Origin: Ctena decussata
Taxonomy: Eukaryota; Mollusca; Bivalvia; Lucinida; Lucinidae
Direction: 5' to 3'
Assembly: GCA_963989385.1 (NCBI GenBank)
Contig: OZ022498.1
Coordinates: 101,169,298 to 101,233,297, forward strand
DNA: 64,000 nt
The notes under the pieces were generated by a model. The model was not told where the DNA came from. It saw nothing but the letters and a program-made list of their open reading frames with translations, and did no database searches. The translations under genes were made by a program, and so were the position numbers. Shown here in pieces: positions 1 to 11,354 of this stretch (positions are counted from its first letter, which is position 1; each line of letters begins with the position of its first letter).

Positions 1-135
1 TTCCTATTCTGTTGTATAATTATTAATTAATAACCAAATATAAATAATTGTCTGCTTTTGAAATTCCGGTCTTCATAATCATAATGTACTCGCAGTGTAA
101 TGAAGAGAGATGGCCCAAAATTGTGCGAAATAAAC

Positions 136-476
136 CACAGGGTATAATCGATTCCGCCAATTTTCGCTTCCTGCAGAGACTGTCCGTCATATTTGGCTTC
201 CGCCGAGACTGTCCACGAACTCTAGCTTCCTGCAGAGACTACTGTCCTCGAAAGATGGCTTCCTGCCGAGACTGTCCGCGTGATTCTGCTTCCTGCCGAG
301 ACTCTCGGCAGGAAGCAGAATCACGCGGACAGTCTCTGCAGGAAGCCATTTATCATGTACAGAAGTCTCGGCAGGAAGCAAGAGTTCGCGGACAGTCTCG
401 GCGGAAGCCAAATATGATGTACAGTCTCTGCGTCTCTGCAGGAAGCGAAAATTAGCGGAATCGATTATACCCTGTG
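136..476. mobile_element. Palindromic MITE, family 1 (copy 1)
   Basis: The whole 341-bp element is one long inverted repeat centred near 306, with no coding capacity. Its ends read CACAGGGTATAA and the reverse complement. The direct repeat TAAAC flanks it at 131-135 and 477-481, a 5-bp target-site duplication. The arms are built from iterated GCTTCCTGC(A/C)GAGACTGTCC blocks. A second copy lies at 27835-28167. A CAC start and 5-bp TSD are formally compatible with Transib-type transposases, but no transposase is present, so the superfamily is unproven. Confidence 0.85.
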
Positions 477-481
477 TAAAC

Positions 482-1385
482 CAACATTGCGGAAAAGGCA
501 GAGAGCTATCAGAAAATTCATTCTCAATAATATTAACTTGTCTAGGTACACCTCCAAGTTTTTCCACCATTTGTACAAAGGAAAACAACTTTTGTACATT
601 CCTGTTACCTCCCTTGGTTGAATTACTCCTTCTAAAAAGGCGGATCTACTCTTAAAGAAAAGAATTTGCGCAAGGAGAGGAGCGAAATGTTTCCTTAAGG
701 AGCTCACCCCCACTTAGGAGGGATGCGAAAAGGACTGCTTTTGGTTATACTAATATTAAGAAGAGTTAGAAGACTCAGTCATTTTTCCCATGGACCACTT
801 TTTGTAACTAATATTGCAATGTATTATAAAAATTCCAACTAACAGCGCAGACCCTTATCAGACCAGTCTGCGTTGGTTTATTTTAGAGAGTGATTTATTA
901 GTGTTGCAGGACTTTCGAGTACATCAGCGAAAAAAAAAAACCCAGCTAATTTACGTCGTGTTAGGTCCGAAAAGGTAACGCACTGAGTGCAAGTAACGTA
1001 TACAACATGTATAAGTAAAGGAACAAAAACAACATATCAACAACAAAAAACATATCAATGCTTTATCTGTGTCACTAAACCGATGAACTTATTTTCCTGT
1101 TTTTCTTTTGACAGTAAATTTAGTATTATTCATGTGTGACATCAAGTTTAGTAATATTGATTATATTTATAAATGACACCATATAAGGGAAATTAAAATC
1201 ATAAAATTTGACACTTCGCCAAAATTAAGTTCAAAGTTTTACAATTTGGCACATAAGTAACAATAAACTTTGAAATATAGTTTTCGAACTCCAATTACTC
1301 TAAAGATTGGGACACTAGTAAACGTAATAATTCTAAAATTTGATTATGTTAATGATCTGTAAAAACGCTGGCAGGATGGCAAACG
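482..1385. other. Unassigned AT-rich intergenic stretch
   Basis: No gene or element boundary was recognised. The segment around 640-670 (GGATCTACTCTTAAAGAAAA) recurs near 24849-24875, so part of this is an old dispersed repeat. Confidence 0.5.
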
Positions 1386-1437
1386 GTGTAGAACCTGATC
1401 AGACTGCTCCAAGGAGCAGTCTGATCAGGTTCTACAC
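1386..1437. repeat. Small perfect foldback element
   Basis: Two 25-bp arms, starting GTGTAGAACCTGATCAG, are perfect reverse complements around a 2-bp centre. It resembles the foldbacks at 2718-2786 and 26935-27001 in size and in a GTGTAGA/GTG-containing arm. It is probably a minimal foldback transposon; cruciform formation is possible. No clear TSD. Confidence 0.7.
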
Positions 1438-2717
1438 TGGTTGCTCACTTACTGCTATCATAATATTTATTTGGAAACTTAATTTGGAAGTTTTGACACA
1501 TGCACTGAACCTAGGATCGTAGACTTTTTTTGCTTGGTGAAAAAACATCTACGGGCATATTCTTCGTCTGCATATCATAACTTTGCGCACTCAGAAGAGC
1601 CTGCGTCTCTGATCAGGACCAGCTACAGTTGTGTCTTAACTGCAAATTACAGTCTTGTCAATTACTAGTCCTTTATGACGGACAGTGCCTAGGTACATCT
1701 TTTTCCAAGCAGGGCAATGACTTTCTTTTCATAGCAGGATTGTGGTTTGAGTCTTTGCTTATTATTAGACTATTAGCCATTCAAGCAAATAGACTCAATT
1801 GATTTTCAATCGACTTAAAAGCGCAGCAGGGGAGTTCTTGTGGAAACATCGGTTATTAGTACAAGACAGTTTAATTCATAAGTAATCATCGCAACTTTGC
1901 GGGGGATGTGGTCGGTGAAAATTGGCGTCCCTAATTTGTTTCCAATACAAGGATAAGATATTATCCACTATTCTGTCAATCCATGAAGAAAATAAGACTT
2001 TGAAGTACAATATTGGTAAAGAAAAATAAATAATAAGATAAACACTTGACAACCCAATGACAAGATAAGATTAGATTCGTGGGGGTACTTGTATATTTGT
2101 CCAACAAAACTTGACACAGATTCATGCTCAATTACGTTTCACCTAAATCTCATTTTAAAGCCCAAAGTCCAGCATAGATGCGTTTACCAACATTTTAAAC
2201 ATAGGTCAGGCCGTGCATTTCGCATCGCCTGACAAGCATAAATATGCACCTTGTGCTGATTGTGTTAGTTCTTTTATAACCCATTCACAGTGAAAATAAA
2301 CTGGTCTAGAATTACAGATGACATTTTCCTTTTTGTTACCATTTTCTCGTTTTTCATTAAAAACTGGTATACCTTTAATCACAATTAATGGCCAATGGAA
2401 AACGAGAAAAACTGCTTTTTGGTAGAAAATAAGACGTAGGCATATCCAAGTATTTTGTCCCATGAAAATATTCTTCAATATTCAGAGAACCCAGGAATCG
2501 AGAACTTCACAAGTCTTGTTCGCAGCTGATTGTTTTTTATTATTATTATTATTATTTTTTTTTTTTTTGCTTTATTTAGTTTTTATCTTAATGGCATATG
2601 CGAGACGTATGATATTAACCCTTAATGCGCCGAAAAGCAGACGACAAAATTTACGTCTGCAGAATTTCAAAAAATGTTTCGTCCAAGCGACATCATATTG
2701 TGAATTTAACACTAGAG
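1438..2717. other. Unassigned stretch with an AT-rich tract
   Basis: Nothing coding was recognised. A TTA/poly-T low-complexity tract occupies about 2535-2570. Confidence 0.5.
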
Positions 2718-2786
2718 GGCAAACAGTGTAGATTCAGATGAGGTGGCTCATTATGAGCCACCTCATCTGGATCTACACTGTTTGCC
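2718..2786. repeat. Small foldback element
   Basis: The arms begin GGCAAACAGTGTAGAT and pair over about 33 bp with a 3-bp loop. The ends match the foldback at 26935-27001 (GCAAACAGTG), marking a family of about 70-bp palindromes. Confidence 0.7.
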
Positions 2787-3727
2787 AATTCAACAATTTT
2801 TGGCGCTTTTAGGGTGATTGTTTGTTGCTCAGTAATTTCCATCTCAATACTTCAATTTTCACGGTAAGGAAAAAAATGAACTACATGTACGGTACATATG
2901 CACCAAACGTGAACTAGAAAAAAAATAATCAGGAATTGAATATGTCTCTTACTCTTTATGTAGAAACCACGATTTTGATACCATCTTACGATTTGTGTAG
3001 CTATAACATGTTTGAATGCCCCTAAAATCAAAAACCCATGACAAAAGGAGGATGTTTTCGAGATCTTGCCCTGAGGCTTTGAGCTAAATATTGACGGTGA
3101 ACTAAATATTGACGGACAACAAAACATGTTCCTGTCTGCTTCATATTATTTTCCGTCGGATAGACAAACAAACAAAATCATAATGATAAAATATAATGTA
3201 AACATGCTTTCGTCCCCTAATGACATCACTTATAAAAGGGAAAGTATATGTGGAACAGGATTTTTATTTATCAGAAGGAGAGAAAAAACGCATTCCACTC
3301 AGAGCGATTCGGGTTACAATCCTGCGCCCATTGGTTTAAACGTATTTTAAGATATACAATAAATAGACTTAATCATGGAATTCGAATGAAAGCAGAATAC
3401 TTATAGAATTCCTTTCCCTGCACCCATTCAGATCATGCTCAAATGAAAGAATGATAAATAAATAAATATGTAAATTGCGCCAGTGAGTCGTCAATTGCAT
3501 ATCCTGCTATATTCTGTAAATATTCAGTCAACAGAGTATTGCACATCTATTTTGTTAAATTGTGGGTATGGAAAAAAAACGGATCAGAACGAGTAGTGGA
3601 TATTGCCGCTCGTTAAGATTGATCTTAAAAGCAGTCTTAACAGCAACCCGATCAGGATCTACATTGACTGACATCCAGATAAATATATTGGTAAGTCTTC
3701 GAATACGCTAGGGCTAGTTGAAATATA
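2787..3727. other. Unassigned stretch, probable intron of the phosphatase gene
   Basis: This lies downstream of the minus-strand exon at 3827-4253 and is presumably intronic. A decayed foldback (ATCTTAAAAG...CTTTTAAGA-like arms and a GATCAGGATCTACA tail) is visible around 3590-3665. No further exon of the gene was found here. Confidence 0.4.
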
Positions 3728-3760
3728 ATTTTGGTGTCCAAATAATTTGGACACCAAAAT
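3728..3760. repeat. Perfect 33-bp palindrome
   Basis: Two 16-bp arms (ATTTTGGTGTCCAAAT) are exact reverse complements around one base. It lies 67 bp inside the intron from the splice donor of the phosphatase exon, so the transcript could form a stable hairpin. No TSD or related copy was noticed. Confidence 0.75.
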
Positions 3761-3826
3761 ACTATTGCAACTTGCTCTAAGAATATATGAGCTTTTCGGT
3801 AAATAAATACAAAATAATATACGTAC

Positions 3827-4253
3827 CGATCAAGAACATAATGTCGTTGATCTCAACCTGTTGTTTCAGACTTTTGATCACTGAGTTGAGGTTCGAGTCT
3901 TTGGCCGGCGAACTCAGATCCACTGTATCAGCGTCACATACTATCACATTGCAATAATGTCCTTCTTGTAAATTTCTCCTCTGTCGCTCACAAGGCACAA
4001 TGTTTTCCAAAGACACAAAACCGTTGGACCGCCGCTTCAAAATTGGAGGGCAGTGTACGTTCGACGAATTTTTTATGTGTTTTTCGTTGAAAGCCATAAA
4101 TGGTCGACAATCCAAAATGAGCGTAGAATTTGACGCATTTTGTAAACAATCCGCTACAATTTCAGGGCTGACCCCCTTCGCAATCTTAGCCTCATCACAA
4201 GACATATCTAGAGATATGCTATTTCTATCTAACTGGCGCATTTGAGTTTTCAT
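3827..4253 (-). CDS. MAP-kinase phosphatase (DUSP), first coding exon
   Basis: The exon encodes 142 codons plus one base, from an ATG at 4253-4251 to a donor G|GTACGT (intron begins at 3826). The product is the rhodanese-like CH2 domain that precedes the catalytic domain in nuclear/inducible MAP-kinase phosphatases (DUSP1/2/4/5 class). Diagnostic segments are LDCRPFMAFNEKHI (residues 47-60), the basic kinase-docking stretch KRRSNGFVSLENIVP (73-87) and NDIMFLIG (136-143). These enzymes dephosphorylate the Thr and Tyr of activated ERK, JNK or p38. Reading past the donor gives a hydrophobic tail and a stop at 3777, which is intron translation. The HC-X5-R catalytic exons are absent, so they lie beyond the left edge after an intron longer than 3.8 kb. 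Which DUSP paralogue it is cannot be decided from this domain alone. Confidence 0.87.
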
Positions 4254-4331
4254 TCACTATTTCTCCTTTCTTTACAATCCTGTCCCTACGGCTATACACT
4301 ATAAACTAATGATCACATGTATACATACAGC

Positions 4332-4339
4332 CTTTTATA
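4332..4339 (-). promoter_or_regulatory. TATA box of the phosphatase gene
   Basis: The minus strand reads GTATAAAAGG, with the TATAAAAG core about 80 bp before the ATG. This predicts a start site near 4305 and a short leader of about 50 nt. A strong TATA box fits the immediate-early regulation known for several MAP-kinase phosphatases. No convincing CArG box or cAMP-response element was seen in the next 250 bp. Confidence 0.65.
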
Positions 4340-5127
4340 CCTGAACAAGTTTTGTGAATGGATATCATTATTTCCGCTCTTTATGAATGAAATATTGGAG
4401 ATACATGCGCGAGAAAAAGTAGTCCACCATTTGTATTTTTTATTTCCGTTGATTTTATCGAAACTTCATTTAAAAAAACACAATTAAAGGAAGGGAGTTT
4501 CACATTTATTTATAAGAACCATGAAATGATGCATTTAGATATCAAGATATTTTCAAAGACTGATGGATTACCATTTTGGGCTTATTTACTAGTGTTGATA
4601 GCATGCGAAAGTGTACCTTATGTAGATATAACCAATGAAGATCTGTAAGACTGTGCAGTGATGCAGATTGAGCAGAACTTTTTTTTCCTGAAAAGTTCTG
4701 CTAAAACTGCACGCATGCATGCCATCGAATGAAAATTCTGTTATTGTTTAATATGCAAAATGGTAAACGTTTGTTGCAACTGTGGTAAGGGGGGCTTTTT
4801 CCCTGCGCCATCTCGTAGAAAAAAGATATGATTTCTATATTTAGAAACAACTCAGTGCTCATGTGTCGCGTAAAGTTTGTTAGCTCACCCAAATTTCTCA
4901 CCCCTTAACCAAATCCTTTAGCTATGTGTGCCCAGCAGAAAAACGACCCTCTCTGTTACCTACGGTCATGTTGTGGATCAATATCTTTTCATAAACATTC
5001 AAAATTATAGCAAAAATCGAAAATTATGATTATAGCAAAAATCGAAAACTATCGGTCACTTATGAGTTTTAACTCACCTGCAGATTGCTGCGTGGTTGAG
5101 GGAAGGGTGATGGTTACACTCGTTCAG
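4340..5127. other. Upstream region of the phosphatase gene, unassigned
   Basis: AT-rich with no recognised gene. A short hairpin (AGCAGAACTTTT...AAAAGTTCTGCT) lies at about 4672-4703. An AAAATCGAAAA(T/C)TAT motif is duplicated near 5010-5050. Confidence 0.4.
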
Positions 5128-5461
5128 CCCGGATCCAGGGGGTGGGCCCTGGGGCTTCAGCCCCGCCACCTGGACCCGGTAAGATTAAAATATATGTTGT
5201 GAGATCTCATTAGAATCGCCTCGGTGAGGCGATTCTAATGAGATCTCACAAGATATATTTCAAGGCAAAAAGACCCCAAAAATTCTCATCAAATGGATCC
5301 CTTATTATGCCATATATTTACAAGCTTCACCACCTCCCCTCCGCCCAACCACCCCTTCCCCTCCCACTTCCCAAATATATCTCGGCTCTCGGCACCTCTC
5401 AGCCCCGCCAGTTATCAGTTATCCAGAGCCCCACCAGTATGTTATGGTCTGGATCCGGGCC
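5128..5461. mobile_element. Possible short element with inverted GGATCC ends
   Basis: The left end reads GCCCGGATCCAG and the right end CTGGATCCGGGC, an inverted repeat about 330 bp apart. The left-end motif with its GC-rich followers (GCCCCGCCA) recurs near 28342-28390, indicating a dispersed family. The interior is interrupted by the foldback at 5188-5260. No coding potential; TSD not evident. Confidence 0.4.
5188..5260. repeat. Foldback element
   Basis: About 35-bp arms (core GAGATCTCATTAGAATCGCC) form a near-perfect inverted repeat with one mismatch and a 2-3-bp loop. A decayed relative (GTCTCTGCGAGACGATTCTAA) is seen near 60810-60835. Confidence 0.75.
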
Positions 5462-5474
5462 TGCTCGTTACATG

Positions 5475-5502
<28 letters not shown>
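5475..5502. repeat. Poly-A tract
   Basis: A run of 28 A residues directly after the putative element ending at 5461. It may be a retroposed tail or simple slippage; no retroelement body was recognised beside it. Confidence 0.9.
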
Positions 5503-5505
<3 letters not shown>

Positions 5506-5716
5506 AATTTTATCATGCTAGTTACATTTTAATAAAATGGTATCGATCCTCAAAAATGAGTTACCCTTATGTCCGATTACAATTAATAAGTTTCTCAAAA
5601 TATTAATTTAACCAGTAGTGGATGGGGCGGGTTTTTTTCTCTAGTAGATGTCCATATGCGGAACTAGGCTAGGATGGTAGATCTGGGGTACGTGGGCGGG
5701 GGAGGGGGGGTACTAA

Positions 5717-5759
<43 letters not shown>
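5717..5759. repeat. (TC)n microsatellite
   Basis: About 21 dinucleotide units with one interruption, preceded by a G-rich run. Confidence 0.95.
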
Positions 5760-5761
<2 letters not shown>

Positions 5762-6169
5762 ATTTTACAGTAACTTCAACCCTCTGAAACTGGCTACAAT
5801 GTATATGTGTAATGTATATGTGTAAAGGTGTATAATGCCACCAAGTGTACTCGTAAATCGTATCATGTGGCTAGCAGACTAAATGGGCATTTGCCCTCAA
5901 AGACATCTCAAAAAGGGCGGCTTGATCTGTCATTTTCAGCATTCATTACTGAAGTATAGGTACATTGACCGAAAGTGTAAATATCGACCGAATTACCATG
6001 ATTACGCGATTTCACGAGAACGTCGATATCAAGTTTAATGAAATACAGTCATAATAATCTCTACAATCCAGCCCTAGCCGGAAAATGTGGTCCAAAGTAA
6101 CCGAAAACAAGAAATATCTTTAAAAAAAAGATATTGTCGAAAGTAAAAGAGTCATAGCGCCTTAATTAA

Positions 6170-6275
6170 GTATAGCGGTAAGGTAACGTCGTATCAAGTC
6201 GATGCAACGTCATTACGTTGCGTTGACGTTTATGGGACGTTGCATAAATGAAAGTGCTTGCTGGGATAAGTCCTG
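6170..6275. repeat. ACGTCG-rich dispersed repeat, fragment
   Basis: The stretch is dense in CAACGTC / GACGTTG words and ends with TGCTGGG. Related copies are at about 48964-49111, 59918-60211 and 61800-61905; the 60-kb copy shows the full inverted ends CCCAGCAG...CTGCTGGG. Just upstream (6107-6134) is a 28-bp string shared exactly with 31937-31964. Confidence 0.55.
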
Positions 6276-6739
6276 CTCTTTGATCTTCTATCATGTCTTT
6301 GTTCACACAGGATAAGTCTTCCCAGCGCCAGAAGCATGCTACTTTCATTTTGACAGCAGCTGTAGTTATACTTCTATTTAAAAGTGATTAAAACGCATAA
6401 GAGCTGTGCTTTTCAAAAATATTCCATCGCCATTCAGTTTATCTGAACGGAAAACAAACCAGACAACAACATATTTTCCGGTAGCTTTTTGATGAGTTTT
6501 GACTCACTGGAGTAGCGCTAAAGAAGAGAAATAACTCACCCAGGAATAAATTTTACACAACATTATTGTAGAGTTATCTGAGAAACACACCTAGAATGTC
6601 GCTCAAAAGTCACCTGATAGGGTATAACTGACCAATGCACGTGTCCAACGTCACACAATAAGCGCGTGATTTACTTAACAGTTAATGTGTAATGTAGGCG
6701 TGACATCGGAATGGTGAATTAGAAAGAAACCCTGTGAAA

Positions 6740-7436
6740 GTTTAAAGTCTCGGCAAAACCTGCAATAAGTGACAAACAGCGCCAATGGCATCCAGAGAGA
6801 AATCCTGGTAAACGGTCAGAAAACTGGGAACAGTAACAAGCTTCAAATACATTGGAGCAATTGTCTCAGATGATGGCTCAAAACCCGAGGTTCTCTCGAG
6901 GACAGCATAAGCCTCTGACAAAACTGAAAACATATAGAGAGAACAACCTATCTCTTAGATCAAAAGTGAAAACTTATGCGCTCCCTGTCATATATGTATC
7001 CATATTTCTGTATGGCTGTGAGTCATGGACCTTGACAGTATAAAGAGAAAAATCATTAGCATTTGAGAAGAGATGCTACCGAAGGTTACTGAACGTCTTA
7101 TACATATAGGCTCTTGATGAGGATATTTGCAGAAAGATCCAAGTATGACGAACACCTGATCACGGTCAAGAAACGGAAACTGGGTAGTTTGACCACATCT
7201 CAAAGTCGTCTGGCTCAGCAAAGATGATTTTTCAGGACACAGTGAAAAGAAAAAAAAAGAAGAAAAGGTACACAAGAGAAGGTGAGAGGAAAATGTTATA
7301 AAGTGTGGACAAGGATGGACATTGTTAGCACTAGTAGGACAGCTGAAGACAGGAGTAGGTGGAAAGGGATTGTTGTCAAGTCTTCTGCGGTGGTGCCCCA
7401 ACGATCTTGCAAGGTTATGGGATTGACTAGACCGAC
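6740..7436 (+). pseudogene. Non-LTR retrotransposon, 5'-truncated 3' fragment
   Basis: This is a decayed 3' part of the same LINE family as the minus-strand copy at 11395-12590. The two share the segment encoding TSFKYIGAIVSDDG-like residues (about 6846-6893), YGCESWTLT (7012-7040) and the terminal GTGGTGCCCCAACGA block (7391-7405). It lacks the reverse transcriptase core and carries many stops and frameshifts. It ends near 7436, directly against a SINE. The clade cannot be fixed from this fragment. Confidence 0.75.
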
Positions 7437-7437
7437 A

Positions 7438-7788
7438 GGTGAGTGATCGAGTGAGTGAACTCGGGTTTCACGTCACACCAACACAAAGGTAATACTAAGA
7501 CGGGACCTCGGTTTAAAGTCTCATCCGAAAGACTGGAGGAGTAGGGGATCGAGCCTGAGACCCCTGGATTGGTAGTCTAGTGGTCAACCACTACTCTACC
7601 GAGGAGCGGCCGTAGTGTAGTGGATAATACTCCAGACTACCTATCCAGGGGTCGCAAGATCGATCCCCCGCTTCTCCGGTTTTTCGGATGAGACTTTAAA
7701 CCGAGGTCCCGTCTCCACATGATCTCGTTGTTGGTGGGACGTTAAACCCGAGTTCACTCACTCACTACTCTACCGCCGCTCCTTATCC
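7438..7788 (-). mobile_element. SINE family B, interrupted host copy
   Basis: A tRNA-derived SINE read on the minus strand: head with GTAGAGTAGTGG (A-box-like) and GGCTCGATCCCC (B-box-like), then a conserved body (GGATGAGACTTTAAACCGAG) and a tail rich in GAGTGAGTGA. A second SINE of the same family is inserted into its head at 7602-7762; the missing head piece (CCGCTCCT) resumes at 7776. RNA polymerase III transcription is typical of such heads. Confidence 0.8.
7602..7762 (+). mobile_element. SINE family B, inserted into another SINE B
   Basis: A complete plus-strand copy begins AGGAGCGGCCGTAGTGTAGT and ends in TTCACTCACT. It is flanked by the 13-bp TSD CACTACTCTACCG at 7589-7601 and 7763-7775, which is host SINE sequence. 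The host/insert order is therefore unambiguous. Confidence 0.88.
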
Positions 7789-8431
7789 AACATGTGAATT
7801 TGATAGATCGGCGGAGGCCCACAGTACCGTCAATACTCAGGTGAGCGGATAGGCACATTCTGACATTATTTTGTTGACAAACAAACCGCAGTGAGTAAGT
7901 TCGACAAAAATACTGCATATTTATCATAAACATTTGTACACACTCAACTATTTAATCTTATTTTGTTTTCAAGTTCAGGAGTGAGTTAAAAGTGCTACAG
8001 CTATTTATTATTCAAAATGAGACGTTTTCTTCTGTGGGTGACGAGATCCCCATTCAGTTTAAGAAAACTCTGCATTCCAACAGTGCTCTAATATTTTTGA
8101 GAAAAATAAAGAAGACACAAACTGAGTCGGAAGTGTATAATAAAACATCCATATTTAGCATTTTTATTGTTCGTGCACACTCCCAGTACGTTGACATTAT
8201 TACATCAGCAAAACAACAAAAGTTTATTTATATCATCTCACATTGACATATATCCGATCAGTACCAGTCAGTATACGGTAACAGGACTGGCATCGACCGT
8301 ATAACTCGCCGCGTTTTGACAGCGGACTGGTGTTGATCGTATCTGTTATACGCCAGGAGGAAAATGAAGTAAAAGTAACTTCCCCTATATTTAGTATATT
8401 TAGATTATTTATTAACAGCATTGACATGACT
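7789..8431. other. Unassigned stretch
   Basis: No gene or element recognised; AT-rich, with short open frames only. Confidence 0.5.
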
Positions 8432-8630
8432 GAGCCACGACAAGAGAACCAACAAAGTGGTTGTGCACCCAGCGCAGACTCAGATCAACCTGGGCATCCT
8501 GGGTAGCTAAGGGTTTAAGCAAGCTCCATGCGGACAGCGAAGACTCTGATCAGACTGGGCGGATGTCCAGGCTGACCTGAGTCTTAGTTGTGCGCACAAC
8601 CACTTTCTTTGTTTTCTCGTGTCGTGGCTC
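8432..8630. mobile_element. Palindromic MITE, family 4 (copy)
   Basis: Inverted termini GAGCCACGACAAGAGAA / TTCTCGTGTCGTGGCTC enclose arms carrying GCGCAGACTCAGATCA and AGACTCTGATCAGACTGG blocks. No coding capacity. Better copies are at 29699-29935 and 59429-59664, and a decayed one at 15902-16126. Confidence 0.8.
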
Positions 8631-9524
8631 GACAATTATTGTGTAAAAATAGTCTTTGAGTTATACCAGAAATAATACCCATACGCGTCTACAAAAACAA
8701 ATTTTCCTGAAGGCCTACGCTGTAATTCTATTTGGGATCCCTACAAGATGTTCAATCCTCAAACATGTTTGGTTAAGTTTCAAATTAGGGAATTTTGTAT
8801 GGCTTGTCTCATAGATGTGCACAGAGACCATCCCCTGGGACCTTCCTAGCAAGCATACACCGTTAATGCAATATTCAGTCAGCGTTGAATCAACTTAATG
8901 ATAAAACACCGAAAACGGCCATTTATCCAGTATTTCTCAGGTACATGTAATTTCGTCGAAATTTTAAAGTCTCCATAATCCTACCTGTGGTTAAAACGTC
9001 AAGACACGAATCACTCTGAAAAGCGGACCGACCGTGACGTCATGTTTGGTGATAAAAACGGAGGTTTTGAAACCTTTTTATATGAAACTCAAAAATGTTT
9101 TATTTAATTAAATCTGGAAAATCGCTATCATTTACAATGACGAAACTGCAGTGAGAAGCTTGCACCACAAACTTTTTCAAAAAATTTTACCCTTGATAGA
9201 GCTATGGGGCCTTTAACAGCACTGTCCAAGGAACTTTTCACTGCACAATGTTACTCGGCATGAGCACCGCTCTTATATTGGCACCATATTGGCCAGAGCA
9301 TTTTTTTTTTGCCACCTCACCAAATCAAGCAGATTACTCATGAGTTAATATGCACTAAAATAGGTCTTTTTTATGGCTATATACTGTTAGATTGAATTTT
9401 TTGTCCGCGTAAATCCAGAATATATGCACCTTGTATATGGTCGAACATTTGAGAATACGCTACTGTTTTCATCTGGTCTACCTTACAATTCGAGAAAGAG
9501 TTGGAACACATACTTGATATCACC
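8631..9524. other. Unassigned stretch
   Basis: No gene recognised. A poly-T tract is at about 9301-9310. Nothing further can be supported. Confidence 0.5.
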
Positions 9525-9529
9525 GTTAT

Positions 9530-9640
9530 CACGGGGGTAATACCAATGCTTCTACCTATGCTGTCGACCGAGCCGGTACTGCGTATTTGGCTGTCGACCG
9601 AGAATTACGGCTTTCGACCGAGCAGTACGGCTGTCGATGG
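9530..9640 (+). repeat. Left TIR of the 7.2-kb unit
   Basis: Matches the reverse complement of 16614-16724 with only a handful of differences. Three CTGTCGACCGAG-type motifs are spaced about 33-35 bp apart within it. Diverged copies (ACGGCTGTCGAT, ACGGCCGTCGAT) continue to about 10040. Confidence 0.9.
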
Positions 9641-10059
9641 TGTTAGTATTCAAGTTCGGGTGCCTTCTGAGCTTCGAAAAATGAAAAAAGAAACATTTTA
9701 ATCACCGCCGATCGTCAAAGAGGTGTTGAACTTTATATCTGATCTCTTGGTAAGCGTTGTGACAGAAAGATCTTTACGAAAATGTACTTGGTATCAAAAA
9801 CTTCCATTTTCTTCGTTTATTTGCAAAATTTCAGCATTTACAACAGTCAGAGACAAATAAAACTGCCTGGACAGTTTGCTTTGCAAACAAGCTTTGGCGA
9901 ACTAATATCATTAGCCTCATTTATTGTTTCTGCTAGATGTTATGAACGATTTAAAAAAGTTACAATACGGCTGTCGATGACCAATGATACGGCCGTCGAT
10001 TGTAAAAATATTTGCTCGGTACGGCTGTCGATAGTGATTGGAGATGGCATGTTGTAGAT

Positions 10060-10827
10060 TTAAGTCAAAACCAACGCATTTTATGGGATTTTTTTTGTTG
10101 AGTCTGTACAAAAAGTCACTCAACAGACTATAGTATAAGAACAAGCCGCACAATACAATCCCTTTGTATATATGAAGCACAGGAGTAATGAAAATAAAAG
10201 TAAGCGTTTAAAGGCGTTCCTAGGCGACGGTTCTGGTGTAATACGTACTTAATATCACTCGGAGTAGGTGATTTATATCGTATTTTGTATTGCCGAAGCT
10301 GTTGTTATCACGTTTAAATGTAAACTTTAGCAGATTTACAACCTCGGCTGGGGAAGAACGAGCTAATTGTTGTGATATTGATTACTTGTTATTTTGTGGA
10401 TTTTGTTCGGAGGGGTTTTCTCTTCTTCTTGATGCTTGTGATAGGCTACGTCATTTGATTGCAGCACTCTCTGCGCATTCCATTTTACATTTAGCAAATA
10501 AAATGTACAGTGTTTGCAACGTATTTTATGTTTCGCACAGCGAAGACTCAGATCAGCCCAGTATGATTAGATTCTTCGGAGACTGCATGAAAGAAGTTTA
10601 GATCAAATCAATCCATCGAGCGCAATGAACACTCTTATCAAACTGGACGAATATGATCTAAGTCGTTATTTGGCCCAACATCAATTTGCTTTTTTTGTCC
10701 TGCAGCGGCTCGAATACTTTCGTTTGAAGAAGATCTCATATGATTCTACACGGCTTGCCCTGATCCTTCTGGTCATATCTACTCGTAGGATCGTTTCATT
10801 TTGCCCGGTTGGCTCAACTGCATACGA
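10060..10827. other. Interior of the 7.2-kb unit, unassigned
   Basis: No gene recognised. Around 10534-10650 is a decayed family-4-like patch (GCGAAGACTCAGATCAGCCC). Open frames here have no recognisable domain. Confidence 0.4.
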
Positions 10828-10859
<32 letters not shown>

Positions 10860-10878
10860 TCTTATTCTCTCTCTCTCC

Positions 10879-10912
<34 letters not shown>
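10828..10912. repeat. (CT)n microsatellite
   Basis: About 85 bp of CT repeats with a few interruptions. Confidence 0.95.
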
Positions 10913-10915
<3 letters not shown>

Positions 10916-11104
10916 GAGATATTATCAATTTAGCAAAGACAACTGATGTTATTTTTTTTTAGTTTTCACAATCAAATGTGATTTAAAATCACATGGAACA
11001 TAAACGAACTTCTAACAAATCTGTGTCCAGTGGCACCAACCACCGACCGCCTGCCCAACTTCATAAGCTAGCTGGAGGCTTGAAATCTGAGATGAAGGAT
11101 GACG

Positions 11105-11177
11105 AACCTTTTCAAAAGTTTCGCTATGAAACTTTTCAAAAGTTTCGTTATGAAACTTTTCAAAAGTTTCGTTATCC
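11105..11177. repeat. 24-bp tandem repeat with palindromic unit
   Basis: Three tandem copies of a 24-bp unit containing the palindrome GAAACTTTTCAAAAGTTTC. Confidence 0.85.
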
Positions 11178-11354
11178 TTCAATCCCATGATTGTAGGCTA
11201 CTATCGAGGCTATGAACAACGATGCTTTCCTGACTGCGCGGATGCGCATGCACAGGCTGATCTGTACCTTTGTTATTACAATATGCGAAAAGCAGGTTTG
11301 TAATGTATTGATATGCTTTTGTTTGTTGGCAAACGTTCCGAATTTATTATCATC

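Noticed and set aside
187..588. Overlapping open frames on both strands across 48-588
   Set aside because: They run through the palindromic MITE at 136-476; the mirrored peptides on the two strands are a result of the inverted repeat.
3777..3826. Extending the phosphatase protein to the stop at 3777
   Set aside because: A consensus donor G|GTACGT follows FLIG, the family continues with a different sequence there, and the extra residues are hydrophobic intron translation.
7992..8246. Open frame of 84 codons
   Set aside because: Low-complexity, AT-rich composition with no domain, no splice or promoter support.
10625..10933. Open frame of 102 codons with a Ser/Leu-rich end
   Set aside because: The tail is the (CT)n microsatellite and the rest has no recognisable similarity.
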